From: an uncultured beta proteobacterium
GTDB taxonomy: Bacteria; Pseudomonadota; Gammaproteobacteria; Burkholderiales; Burkholderiaceae_C
Direction of reading: 5' to 3'
Assembly: GCA_903958915.1 (NCBI GenBank)
Contig: CAJBVC010000494.1
Coordinates: forward strand, 1 to 5,573
DNA: 5,573 nucleotides
The notes below the pieces were generated by a model. It did no database searches. It was not told the DNA's origin and worked only from the letters and a program-made list of their open reading frames with translations. Shown piece after piece: positions 1 through 5,426 of the stretch. Each line of letters begins with the position of its first letter. The stretch's first letter is position 1. The position numbers and the translations under genes are program-made.

Positions 1-641
1 ACGACTGCCACGCAACCGTAAACCGTCGTGCACCGCTGCAACTGGACCTTGGCCTTGGCAGCATGCTCGACATAGAGTTCGACTCGTTCAACGACATCCG
101 GCAGTTTCAGGATATCTTCTATTCCATGGCGGCGACAATAGTCGATGAGATCCAACATCAGCTGGTAATTACCGACACGAAACTCGCGGAAACGCCCCAG
201 GCCAGTGCGGGAATCCATCAAGTAGTTCAGCAATACCCACCCTTCTGGATTCAGTATCTCGTCCAGACTGAACTGCGCAGCATCACCCTTGTTGACGGCC
301 ACCATCATTTCATTGAATCGCTCTCCGAACTGTTTGACGCCACCGTAATGGTCAAAGACTACGCGTGCTGCCGACTGGGCATCCGGGTCAATGATGTGGT
401 TGCTATGCAAATCGTTGCGCATAGTTTCTGACGCGTGGTGGTCAAAGGAGAGGTGAACACCTGCCACATACGGCAGGTTAGTAGTGATGTCGCGGTCGCT
501 GACCTCGATCTTGCCGTCCTGCATGTCCTTGGGATGAACGAACTTGATCTCGTCGATCAGGTCCATTTCCTTCAGGAGGACAGCGCACACTAAACCGTCA
601 AAATCGCTGCGGGTGATAAGTCTGAATTTGGAATCCGACAT
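1..641 (-). CDS. DHH-superfamily phosphoesterase (exopolyphosphatase-like), 5' part only
   Basis: This frame is open from an ATG at 641 to the left edge, giving 213 codons with no stop, so the C-terminal part is missing. Visible motifs are TRSDFDG at residues 10-16 (the DxD of DHH motif I, with Arg where many DHH enzymes have His), FDHHAS at 66-71 (the signature DHH, 67-69), DPDAQSAARVV at 85-95 and NKGDAAQF at 117-124. The family hydrolyses phosphodiester or phosphoanhydride bonds using two metal ions, and this subgroup is usually annotated as exopolyphosphatase; the actual substrate is unproven. The protein is expected to be cytosolic, with no signal peptide or membrane helix. The ATG at 641 is preferred over the ATG at 647 because of ribosome-binding-site spacing. 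The gene is transcribed away from the operon to its right and shares a 300-bp control region with it. Family assignment is confident; exact function is not. Confidence 0.85.
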   Translation of the reverse strand, partial: MSDSKFRLITRSDFDGLVCAVLLKEMDLIDEIKFVHPKDMQDGKIEVSDRDITTNLPYVAGVHLSFDHHASETMRNDLHSNHIIDPDAQSAARVVFDHYGGVKQFGERFNEMMVAVNKGDAAQFSLDEILNPEGWVLLNYLMDSRTGLGRFREFRVGNYQLMLDLIDYCRRHGIEDILKLPDVVERVELYVEHAAKAKVQLQRCTTVYGCVAV

Positions 642-648
642 TGCCATA

Positions 649-654
649 CCTCTT
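649..654 (-). promoter_or_regulatory. Ribosome binding site deciding the DHH gene start
   Basis: Read on the minus strand, AAGAGG lies 7 nt before the ATG at 641 but only 1 nt before the ATG at 647. Normal Shine-Dalgarno spacing therefore selects 641, giving a protein that begins MSDSKFRLIT. Confidence 0.6.
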
Positions 655-676
655 TTGAGTGAATTGTGGCAGATTC

Positions 677-706
677 ATTGTAGGACGCGTTGCGATCGGA
701 TTGGAA
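677..706 (-). promoter_or_regulatory. Candidate sigma-70 promoter for the DHH gene
   Basis: The minus strand has TACAAT (682 to 677), a 5/6 match to the -10 consensus, 35 nt upstream of the ATG at 641. The best -35 candidate is TTCCAA (706 to 701) at an 18-nt spacing, matching only 3/6. If this promoter is real, transcription starts near 670 and the tandem repeat at 712-737 lies just upstream of the -35, where an activator could bind. This rests on motif matching only. Confidence 0.35.
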
Positions 707-711
707 AATCC

Positions 712-737
712 AGGTCGTGCCCCAAGGTCGTGTCCCA
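712..737. repeat. Two-copy 13-bp tandem direct repeat
   Basis: AGGTCGTGCCCCA (712-724) is followed immediately by AGGTCGTGTCCCA (725-737), identical at 12 of 13 positions. It sits in the divergent control region, about 40-70 bp upstream of the inferred start of the DHH transcript. Directly repeated sites with near 13-bp phasing can be binding sites for a regulator on both sides, but two copies could also be a simple local duplication. Confidence 0.7.
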
Positions 738-843
738 AGACCAGAATGTTCGTACGGTGAGGTTAAAATGCTCCCACTAGCTTCGAGCTTGTGCTGGTTG
801 CAGAGACTGCTGAATTGCAGACTTTGACACACCTTAATCGACC

Positions 844-869
844 GGACCGGGTCCACCAGGTGGTTAACC
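844..869. repeat. Three abutting palindromes upstream of the operon
   Basis: Three inverted repeats run end to end: GGACC-G-GGTCC (844-854), CCACC-A-GGTGG (853-863) and GGTTAACC (862-869). Each is perfect apart from its central base, and neighbours share one or two bases. They lie about 75-100 bp before the DUF3348 start. They could be operator half-sites or alternative RNA stems. GC-rich DNA makes short palindromes common, so function is uncertain. Confidence 0.5.
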
Positions 870-887
870 GTCGGGCAGATTCATCCT

Positions 888-909
888 GGGTCGGGCCCCT
901 GCCCGGCCC
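888..909 (+). promoter_or_regulatory. Strong hairpin in the operon leader
   Basis: The arms GGGTCGGGC (888-896) and GCCCGGCCC (901-909) pair over 9 bp, eight Watson-Crick and one G-U, around a 4-nt loop CCCT. It ends 33 nt before the DUF3348 ATG. It is followed by TTCATTCCC rather than a T run, so it looks more like an mRNA leader structure or protein site than an intrinsic terminator. Confidence 0.5.
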
Positions 910-942
910 TTCATTCCCACCGTTGTCTGGATAAGTGTGCAA

Positions 943-1707
943 ATGGCGCAAATGTTGGCGCGTAGTAGTCTTCACAGCTCGCAGTTGACGCGAACACTTG
1001 CGCATATGGGCGCCTTAACGTCGGTGGAGTCTGGCCTCGATCTAGCCCAAACCCTTGGGCAGTGGACTTCGGTGACCGGTGCGATCAGTTTGTCTTCCGT
1101 CATCGGACAGGGCGACGATGTTGCCCAGGAAAAGGGACATGGGACGCTGACTGCAGGCATTGATGAGGAATTTGTGAAGGTACGCAGTGCGCTTGTGCAA
1201 TCCATGACCTGCGCGGATGGGCGTGGCGTTGAAAACGCCGGTGTGCCACTGCCAGAACCCGAGCGGGGGTCGACATTGGAAGACGGCGCCTTGTATGCAC
1301 CCTATCGAAGGTACCATCAGGCACGCCAGCGTGACATGGAAGCCCGGATTGGGCCACTGCGTCTCAAGGTTCGCGAGTCGTTGCACGCAGCATCGCCAGT
1401 ATTGAGGAGTTTGGCGGCGCTGGATGGATGTTACGAACAGATTCTGGATGAAACACAAGTACGGCTGCTTGGCACTGTGCCTATGCTGCTTGAAAAGCGG
1501 TTCAGGCAACTGCTGCGTGCGCACCAGCACAAGCTCAAGGAACTTGAACAGGAAGACCGCATCGAGTTGTGGATCCGGCCAGACGGCTGGTTGACCCAGT
1601 TCAGAAACGAACTTCAAACAGTACTGTTAGCAGAGCTGGACTTGCGGCTGGCGCCGACGGTTGGCTTGTTGGAAGCATTCCACAGTGAATCAAGAAACGA
1701 AAAATGA
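943..1707 (+). CDS. DUF3348 family protein, first gene of the motor-like operon
   Basis: This encodes 254 residues. It resembles the DUF3348 family, whose function is unknown and whose members sit before DUF802 genes in beta- and gammaproteobacteria. Family-like segments are an N-terminal helix ending in LGQWTSVTGAISLSSV (38-53), a low-complexity linker (about 55-115), YAPYRRYHQARQRDMEARIG (118-137), LRSLAALDGCYEQIL (154-168), TVPMLLEKRFRQL (178-190), a charged helix (about 193-210) and LLAELDLRLAPTVGLLEAF (228-246). There is no signal peptide or membrane segment, so it is probably cytosolic and mostly helical. The start is uncertain: ATG 943, GTG 937 and ATG 952 are all in frame, and the Shine-Dalgarno is weak (GGATAAG, 929-935). 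An in-frame stop at 865-867 bounds the frame. Its stop overlaps the next start as ATGA. No catalytic motif is visible. Confidence 0.88.
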   Translation: MAQMLARSSLHSSQLTRTLAHMGALTSVESGLDLAQTLGQWTSVTGAISLSSVIGQGDDVAQEKGHGTLTAGIDEEFVKVRSALVQSMTCADGRGVENAGVPLPEPERGSTLEDGALYAPYRRYHQARQRDMEARIGPLRLKVRESLHAASPVLRSLAALDGCYEQILDETQVRLLGTVPMLLEKRFRQLLRAHQHKLKELEQEDRIELWIRPDGWLTQFRNELQTVLLAELDLRLAPTVGLLEAFHSESRNEK

Positions 1708-3875
1708 ACAGAAATGTGTTTGCTGGCGCCTTCTTTTTGGGCGCGATAGCGGTGATCTGGGTTGCGGTGGGGTTTGCCGGATCGAATCACCTTGCTTTAC
1801 TGATTACTGCGGTGATTGGAACGGTCTATGGCTTCGGCGCACTTGAATTGCGCAGATTCCGCGAAGTTACTGCCGCATTGGTGACGGCACTGCGTTCGAT
1901 TCCTGCCAACCTGGTGCATCTGGAAACATGGCTTCATGGCATTGGCCCTTCCGTGCAAAACCAGGTTCGCCAGCGCATTGAAGGGGAGCGAGTTGGTCTG
2001 CCGGGACCAGTGTTGACGCCGTACCTGGTCGGCCTGTTGGTGATGTTGGGGATGCTAGGCACGTTTCTGGGGATGGTGGTCACGCTCAAGGGCGCCGTCT
2101 TTGCGCTGGAAGGTACGACCGATCTGCAGGCGATCCGATCTGCGTTCGCAGAACCCATTCGGGGCTTGGGTTTGTCATTTGGAACCTCGGTGGCGGGTGT
2201 GGCTGCCTCGGCAATGCTGGGGCTGATGTCGGCGATCAGTCGGCGCGAGCGTTTGATGGCAGCACAGCTGCTGGACAGCAAGGTGGCGACCGACCTGCGC
2301 TGCTTTTCCCTCAACTATCAGCGCCAAGAGAGTTTCAGGGCGTTGCAGGACCAGTCAAAGGCGCTACCCGCAGTGGTGGAGCAGTTGCAGCAAATGATAA
2401 CCAGGATGGAAGGCATGAGCCAGCAACTCAACGACCGACTGCTTGGCAATCAGGAGGAGTTTCACAAAGAGGTGAGAGTCGTGTATCGCGAGTTGGCACA
2501 GGCGGTAGACCAGTCGCTGCGTACAAGTCTTGCGCAAAGTGCACAAGCTGCAAGCGAGAGCATTCGACCAGTGGTCGTTGCTGCGATGTCTGGCCTGTCG
2601 GAAGAGTCCAGGTTGGTACACGCGCGAATGGTGGCATCAACGCAGGAACAACTGGATCGGCTGGGTGCTGGCTTGAGTGTGACTGCATCCAGCGTCACAC
2701 AAGCGTGGAGCGCGAACCTGGCTGAACAAGAGCGTACCAGCGCTGCCATGATCGCCGCCCTTCAGCAATCGATGAATGCTTGGGCACAGGACTTGGAAAG
2801 TCGGTCCATCGGGATTCTGGAAGCATTGAAGGAAACCAGTTCCAGGCAGCAGGCAGATCAGTCGGCGCAAGAGCAGCAGCGCCTGGAGGTCTGGACACAG
2901 TCGCTGGACGGTGTGGCCACATCATTGAAGCAGGGATGGCAGCAAATAGGTACAGATTCCCTGGTGCAGCAGCAGCGAGCCTCGGAAGTGTGGGTCGCCA
3001 CCGCGCAGGAACTGGCAGCGGGGACCAAAGCTGCAGCCAGTCAAACACTGGATGAAGTGGCCCGTCTGATGACCAGCTTTGAGGACTTGGTGCGCACGCG
3101 CATCGACTCAGAGGCAACCTGGAGTACACAACAGAACGAACGAATGGAACTCCTTGTGGCAACCTTACGCACCGAACTGAGTGCCCTGCGAGATGACGAA
3201 GCGGCACGGGGCAAGGCGGCAGTGGACAGACTGGGAGATCTGCAGGCAGATGTGAGGATCCACCTGACGACCTTGGGAACTGCGCTGGAAGAACCCATTG
3301 CGCAATTGATCAACACGGCATCCGAGGCACCCCGAGCGGCAGCCGAGGTCATCGGGAAACTGCGCCAGGAAGTTTCGAATAGCGCTGCGCGGGACAACGA
3401 ACTGCTGGAAGAGCGCAGCCGCATTTTGGGAACACTGAATACGTTGCTGGAGGCGATCAACCATGCATCGGTAGAGCAGCGGGCTGTGATTGATGCGCTG
3501 GTGGCCTCGTCTGCAGTGACACTGAACAACGCCAGCACCCAGTTTGTTGACAAAGTGCAGGCGGAAGCTGCCAAGCTTGAAGATATTGCGGCCAGTGTGA
3601 CGAGCAGCGCAGTGGAGGTTTCGACATTGGGCGATACGTTTGGATTTTCCGTTCGGTCGTTCAATGAGGCCAATGAAAGACTGATTGGCAACCTGCAGCG
3701 CATTGAAGCTGCCTTGGGCAAGTCAATGGCGAGAAGCGACGAGCAACTGGCCTACTATGTGGCGCAGGCGCGCGAGATCATTGACCTGAGCATCATGTCG
3801 CAGAAGGGATTTGTTGACCAAATCGCCCAGCTGCCGGTGAAGAAGGCGCTCGTTGACCGCGAGGTCATACTCTGA
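1704..3875 (+). CDS. MotA/TolQ/ExbB-like channel protein with long helical tail (DUF802 family, ZorA-like)
   Basis: This encodes 723 residues. Two hydrophobic helices open the protein (about 5-25 and 29-46). A soluble loop follows, then two more helices: about 106-128, containing MLGMLGTFLGMVVTLKG (114-130), and about 154-178, containing GLSFGTSVAGVAASAMLG (156-173). The last pair resembles the proton-channel domain of MotA/ExbB/TolQ, with small and polar residues (T120, T127, T161, S162) where those proteins line the ion path. From about 180 to the end it is soluble, Ala/Gln/Glu-rich and coiled-coil-like, with spaced tryptophans (335, 360, 397, 412, 430, 473) as in DUF802 proteins. With four helices and both ends cytoplasmic, the 540-residue tail would project into the cytoplasm, as in ZorA (about 730 residues in E. 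coli). Its start overlaps the upstream stop by 4 nt with almost no Shine-Dalgarno, implying translational coupling. The predicted role is the channel subunit of an ion-driven motor with the next gene. Fold is confident; biological role is unknown. Confidence 0.9.
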   Translation: MNRNVFAGAFFLGAIAVIWVAVGFAGSNHLALLITAVIGTVYGFGALELRRFREVTAALVTALRSIPANLVHLETWLHGIGPSVQNQVRQRIEGERVGLPGPVLTPYLVGLLVMLGMLGTFLGMVVTLKGAVFALEGTTDLQAIRSAFAEPIRGLGLSFGTSVAGVAASAMLGLMSAISRRERLMAAQLLDSKVATDLRCFSLNYQRQESFRALQDQSKALPAVVEQLQQMITRMEGMSQQLNDRLLGNQEEFHKEVRVVYRELAQAVDQSLRTSLAQSAQAASESIRPVVVAAMSGLSEESRLVHARMVASTQEQLDRLGAGLSVTASSVTQAWSANLAEQERTSAAMIAALQQSMNAWAQDLESRSIGILEALKETSSRQQADQSAQEQQRLEVWTQSLDGVATSLKQGWQQIGTDSLVQQQRASEVWVATAQELAAGTKAAASQTLDEVARLMTSFEDLVRTRIDSEATWSTQQNERMELLVATLRTELSALRDDEAARGKAAVDRLGDLQADVRIHLTTLGTALEEPIAQLINTASEAPRAAAEVIGKLRQEVSNSAARDNELLEERSRILGTLNTLLEAINHASVEQRAVIDALVASSAVTLNNASTQFVDKVQAEAAKLEDIAASVTSSAVEVSTLGDTFGFSVRSFNEANERLIGNLQRIEAALGKSMARSDEQLAYYVAQAREIIDLSIMSQKGFVDQIAQLPVKKALVDREVIL
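3861..3865 (+). promoter_or_regulatory. Ribosome binding site of the MotB-like gene
   Basis: GAGGT lies 9 nt before the ATG at 3875, inside the end of the upstream coding sequence. It supports the 3875 start over the in-frame ATG at 3896, which has only a distant GGAGG at 3877-3881. It is the clearest Shine-Dalgarno within the operon. Confidence 0.55.
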
Positions 3876-4519
3876 TGGAGGATCTGGACGGCGGGATGGA
3901 GCAAACGGCCCCGATATGGGCCGTTTTCGGGGACCTGATGTCAGGCTTGCTGGGAGCTTTTGTGCTGCTGCTGGTGGGTGTACTGATGGCCCACCTGGAT
4001 CTTGCGACCCATTTGGAGGCGGAGGTCAAGAAGCGGCAGATGGAAGAGCAGCGTCGCATTTCACTGGAGAAGGCGTTGGCGATTCCTTTGGCTTCCGGGC
4101 GCATCACGCTGAATGACGGGCGCATTGGCATCAGCGGCAGGTTCCTTTTTGCCGTGAACTCGGATGAGTTGCAGCCCGAGGGAAGAAAGTTGCTCAGTAG
4201 TTTGGTAATGCCGCTGCGCTCCTATCTGGCGTCGCGCGATGAAATGATGATGGTCAGCGGGTTTACGGACGATCGTTCGATTCGGGGTGGCAATACCCAG
4301 TTTGCCGACAACTGGGAACTCTCGGCGCAGCGTGCATTGACAGTTACCCGTGCCATGGTGACGGAAGGGATGCCTTCATCCATGGTGTTTGCAGCAGCCT
4401 TTGGATCGGAGCAGCCCATCGCATCCAACGACAGTGAGCCTGGACGGGCGCAAAACCGTCGTGTTGAAATGTCGCCGGTACCCAAGGCTGTACAAGCCAA
4501 GACGCAAGCCAGTGACTGA
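3875..4519 (+). CDS. MotB/ZorB-like membrane protein with OmpA peptidoglycan-binding domain
   Basis: This encodes 214 residues. A short cytoplasmic N-terminus leads into one membrane helix (about 17-39). The motif WAVFGDLMSGLLGAF (15-29) places Asp20 at its start, matching the ion-carrying aspartate of MotB and ZorB. A short charged helix (about 46-66) links to an OmpA-like domain (about 78-200). That domain has FLFAVNSDELQPEG (90-103), SGFTDDRSI (128-136), DNWELSAQRALTVTRAM (145-161), FGSEQPIASN (176-185) and GRAQNRRVEM (190-199). D132 and R195 are the likely diaminopimelate contacts. The domain should sit in the periplasm, bind peptidoglycan and anchor the motor made with the preceding MotA-like protein. 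The linker is far shorter than in flagellar MotB. The start overlaps the upstream stop by one base (TGATG). MotB-like assignment is strong; the exact system is not established. Confidence 0.92.
   Translation: MEDLDGGMEQTAPIWAVFGDLMSGLLGAFVLLLVGVLMAHLDLATHLEAEVKKRQMEEQRRISLEKALAIPLASGRITLNDGRIGISGRFLFAVNSDELQPEGRKLLSSLVMPLRSYLASRDEMMMVSGFTDDRSIRGGNTQFADNWELSAQRALTVTRAMVTEGMPSSMVFAAAFGSEQPIASNDSEPGRAQNRRVEMSPVPKAVQAKTQASD
3903..3927 (+). terminator. Terminator-like hairpin inside the MotB-like gene
   Basis: AAACGGCCC (3903-3911) and GGGCCGTTT (3918-3926) form a perfect 9-bp stem with a 6-nt loop CGATAT, ending in four T (3924-3927). It lies at codons 10-18, just before the Asp20 codon. It has the form of a short intrinsic terminator or attenuator, with part of the T run pairing in the stem. 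It could lower expression of the last two genes relative to the first two, or it could be a by-product of the coding sequence. Confidence 0.35.
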
Positions 4520-5195
4520 GCAGCCAAACACACCGGCGATCGCAGTGCCAGACCACGATTGCTCCGACGCATTTCTCCAAATTGAAGCGCTGAGGCAATT
4601 GGGTGCAGATCGACTTGACCCCGTGTGGTTTCATCATCTGGAGCGGCTAGCGGAGAAGGCACGTGACTGCCAGGGAAGGGTCAAGGATCTTCTGGATGCG
4701 AAAGTACTATCGGCCATTGGTGCTTGTCGAGCACGCATTGAACGCGAACAGGATCGGCTATCTGCAAACAGTCACGTTTGCCGAAATGACGCGCCTTCAG
4801 GTTCGTTAGCTATGTTAGTTGCTCGCCTGGAGCATCGACCTAGTCAAGTCAACCCGGTGCGTAGTGAGGTCGCGGACTCTGGCCACGAGCTGAAATCCGT
4901 TGTGGCGTTCCGCAATACCTGGTCAAAACTCAGTGCGCGCAAGGAGATCAATCAGGCCTTGGCCAATGTGCCAACGAACGCTGGACCGCTGAATTCCCAA
5001 CGGGTGGCGTTGCGCTCCTTATCGATCATGAGTTCGCTATCGCCGGACTATCTTCATCGATTCATGTCGTATGTGGATACGTTGGCTCGCCTTGAACAGA
5101 CAGCCATGATCGGAGTTGCGATAGCCAGGCCTTCCCGCGAGCGGGAACTGCCAAAGAAGCCAAAGGCCAACCGATCCAGGTCTTTGCGAAAATAG
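4512..5195 (+). CDS. DUF2894 family protein, last gene of the motor-like operon
   Basis: This encodes 227 residues from a GTG start. It matches my recollection of DUF2894, a family of unknown function linked to DUF802/OmpA operons. The N-terminal half is helical (about 18-85), with LRQLGADRLDPVWFHHLERL (27-46). A variable Ser/Asn/Pro-containing linker follows (about 84-125). The conserved core is ELKSVVAFRNTWSKLS (126-141), NAGPLNSQRVALRSLSIM (156-173) and LSPDYLHRFMSYVDTLARLE (176-195). The tail (206-227) is very basic, with ten Lys/Arg against two Glu. No membrane helix, signal peptide or recognised catalytic motif is visible, so it is probably cytosolic. GTG 4512 overlaps the preceding gene's end by 8 nt and has no clear Shine-Dalgarno, so translation is probably coupled. 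The frame is open further upstream, but that part lies within the OmpA-domain coding sequence in another frame and is not credible protein. It may contact the motor tail or nucleic acid; this is inference. Confidence 0.88.
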   Translation: MTEQPNTPAIAVPDHDCSDAFLQIEALRQLGADRLDPVWFHHLERLAEKARDCQGRVKDLLDAKVLSAIGACRARIEREQDRLSANSHVCRNDAPSGSLAMLVARLEHRPSQVNPVRSEVADSGHELKSVVAFRNTWSKLSARKEINQALANVPTNAGPLNSQRVALRSLSIMSSLSPDYLHRFMSYVDTLARLEQTAMIGVAIARPSRERELPKKPKANRSRSLRK

Positions 5196-5209
5196 AAATG
5201 TTGGCAAGG

Positions 5210-5239
5210 CACTCCCCAAGAAGGCTTTGGGTGTGGTTT
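5210..5239 (+). terminator. Possible operon terminator
   Basis: Fifteen bases after the DUF2894 stop, the arms 5210-5220 and 5225-5235 pair over 11 positions with two mismatches around the loop AAGG, followed by GTTTC. Position favours a terminator, but the T tract is short and interrupted. A second hairpin lies at 5263-5281 (7 bp with one G-U pair, loop GGGCC) without a T run. The rest of the gap to 5426 holds no gene I can support. Confidence 0.35.
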
Positions 5240-5426
5240 CCGCTTTCTCGCTTGCAGCGATGCGGTTTCGGGCCGAGACCGTCAACTAACAAAAAGATGT
5301 TGCAAGGTGAATGGCAAGCGAATAGTGCTGAAAACTGTCGGTTTGGGCGGGGGAAATTTTTGTGGCGGTGCGGTGAGTGCAACGGTGGGCGGGCTATGTG
5401 ACGGCCAGTTTGTGCGTGCAGCGGTC

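Larger units (their letters stand above)
642..942. other. Divergent intergenic region, about 300 bp
   Basis: I see no credible gene here; short open frames lack recognisable protein features or a ribosome binding site. It lies between two divergently transcribed genes and must hold promoters for both. From left to right it contains the DHH gene leader, a TACAAT -10 candidate (677-682), a short inverted repeat TGGA-AAA-TCCA (702-712), a 13-bp tandem repeat (712-737), a cluster of palindromes (844-869) and a GC-rich hairpin (888-909). No convincing plus-strand promoter for the operon was found: TTGACA at 824-829 has no -10 at the right distance, and TAAAAT at 764-769 has no -35. Confidence 0.6.

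Noticed and set aside
63..431. Plus-strand open frame of 122 codons
   Set aside because: It lies opposite the DHH phosphoesterase gene, whose minus-strand translation carries clear family motifs.
764..769. TAAAAT as a plus-strand -10 box
   Set aside because: There is no -35-like hexamer at a usable distance and no extended -10 TGn.
824..829. TTGACA as a -35 box for the operon
   Set aside because: The sequence 16-18 nt downstream is GC-rich with no -10-like hexamer.
1225..1239. GGCGTT-GAA-AACGCC hairpin in the DUF3348 gene
   Set aside because: A 6-bp stem with a 3-nt loop and no T run inside coding sequence is expected by chance at this GC content.
3041..3721. Minus-strand open frame of 226 codons inside the MotA-like gene
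   Set aside because: The product is Ser/Arg-rich low complexity, typical of the antisense of an Ala/Glu/Gln-rich coiled coil, and has no ribosome binding site.
1704..4519. Flagellar MotA-MotB or Tol/Exb pair
   Set aside because: The long cytoplasmic tail after the last helix and the OmpA domain on a very short linker do not fit these; no flagellar, tol or tonB genes are nearby.
943..5195. Canonical Zorya type I or II system
   Set aside because: No ZorC, ZorD helicase/nuclease or ZorE HNH protein is present in the window, and the flanking genes are DUF3348 and DUF2894; only the motor pair is similar.
5345..5393. G-rich stretch as a possible G-quadruplex
   Set aside because: The GGG runs form two pairs separated by about 30 nt with only GG runs between, so it does not meet a stable four-run pattern.
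5198..5401. Plus-strand open frame of 67 codons after the DUF2894 gene
   Set aside because: The composition is unlike a protein family (many Arg, Trp, Cys, Gly), there is no Shine-Dalgarno, and it spans the hairpins of the intergenic region.
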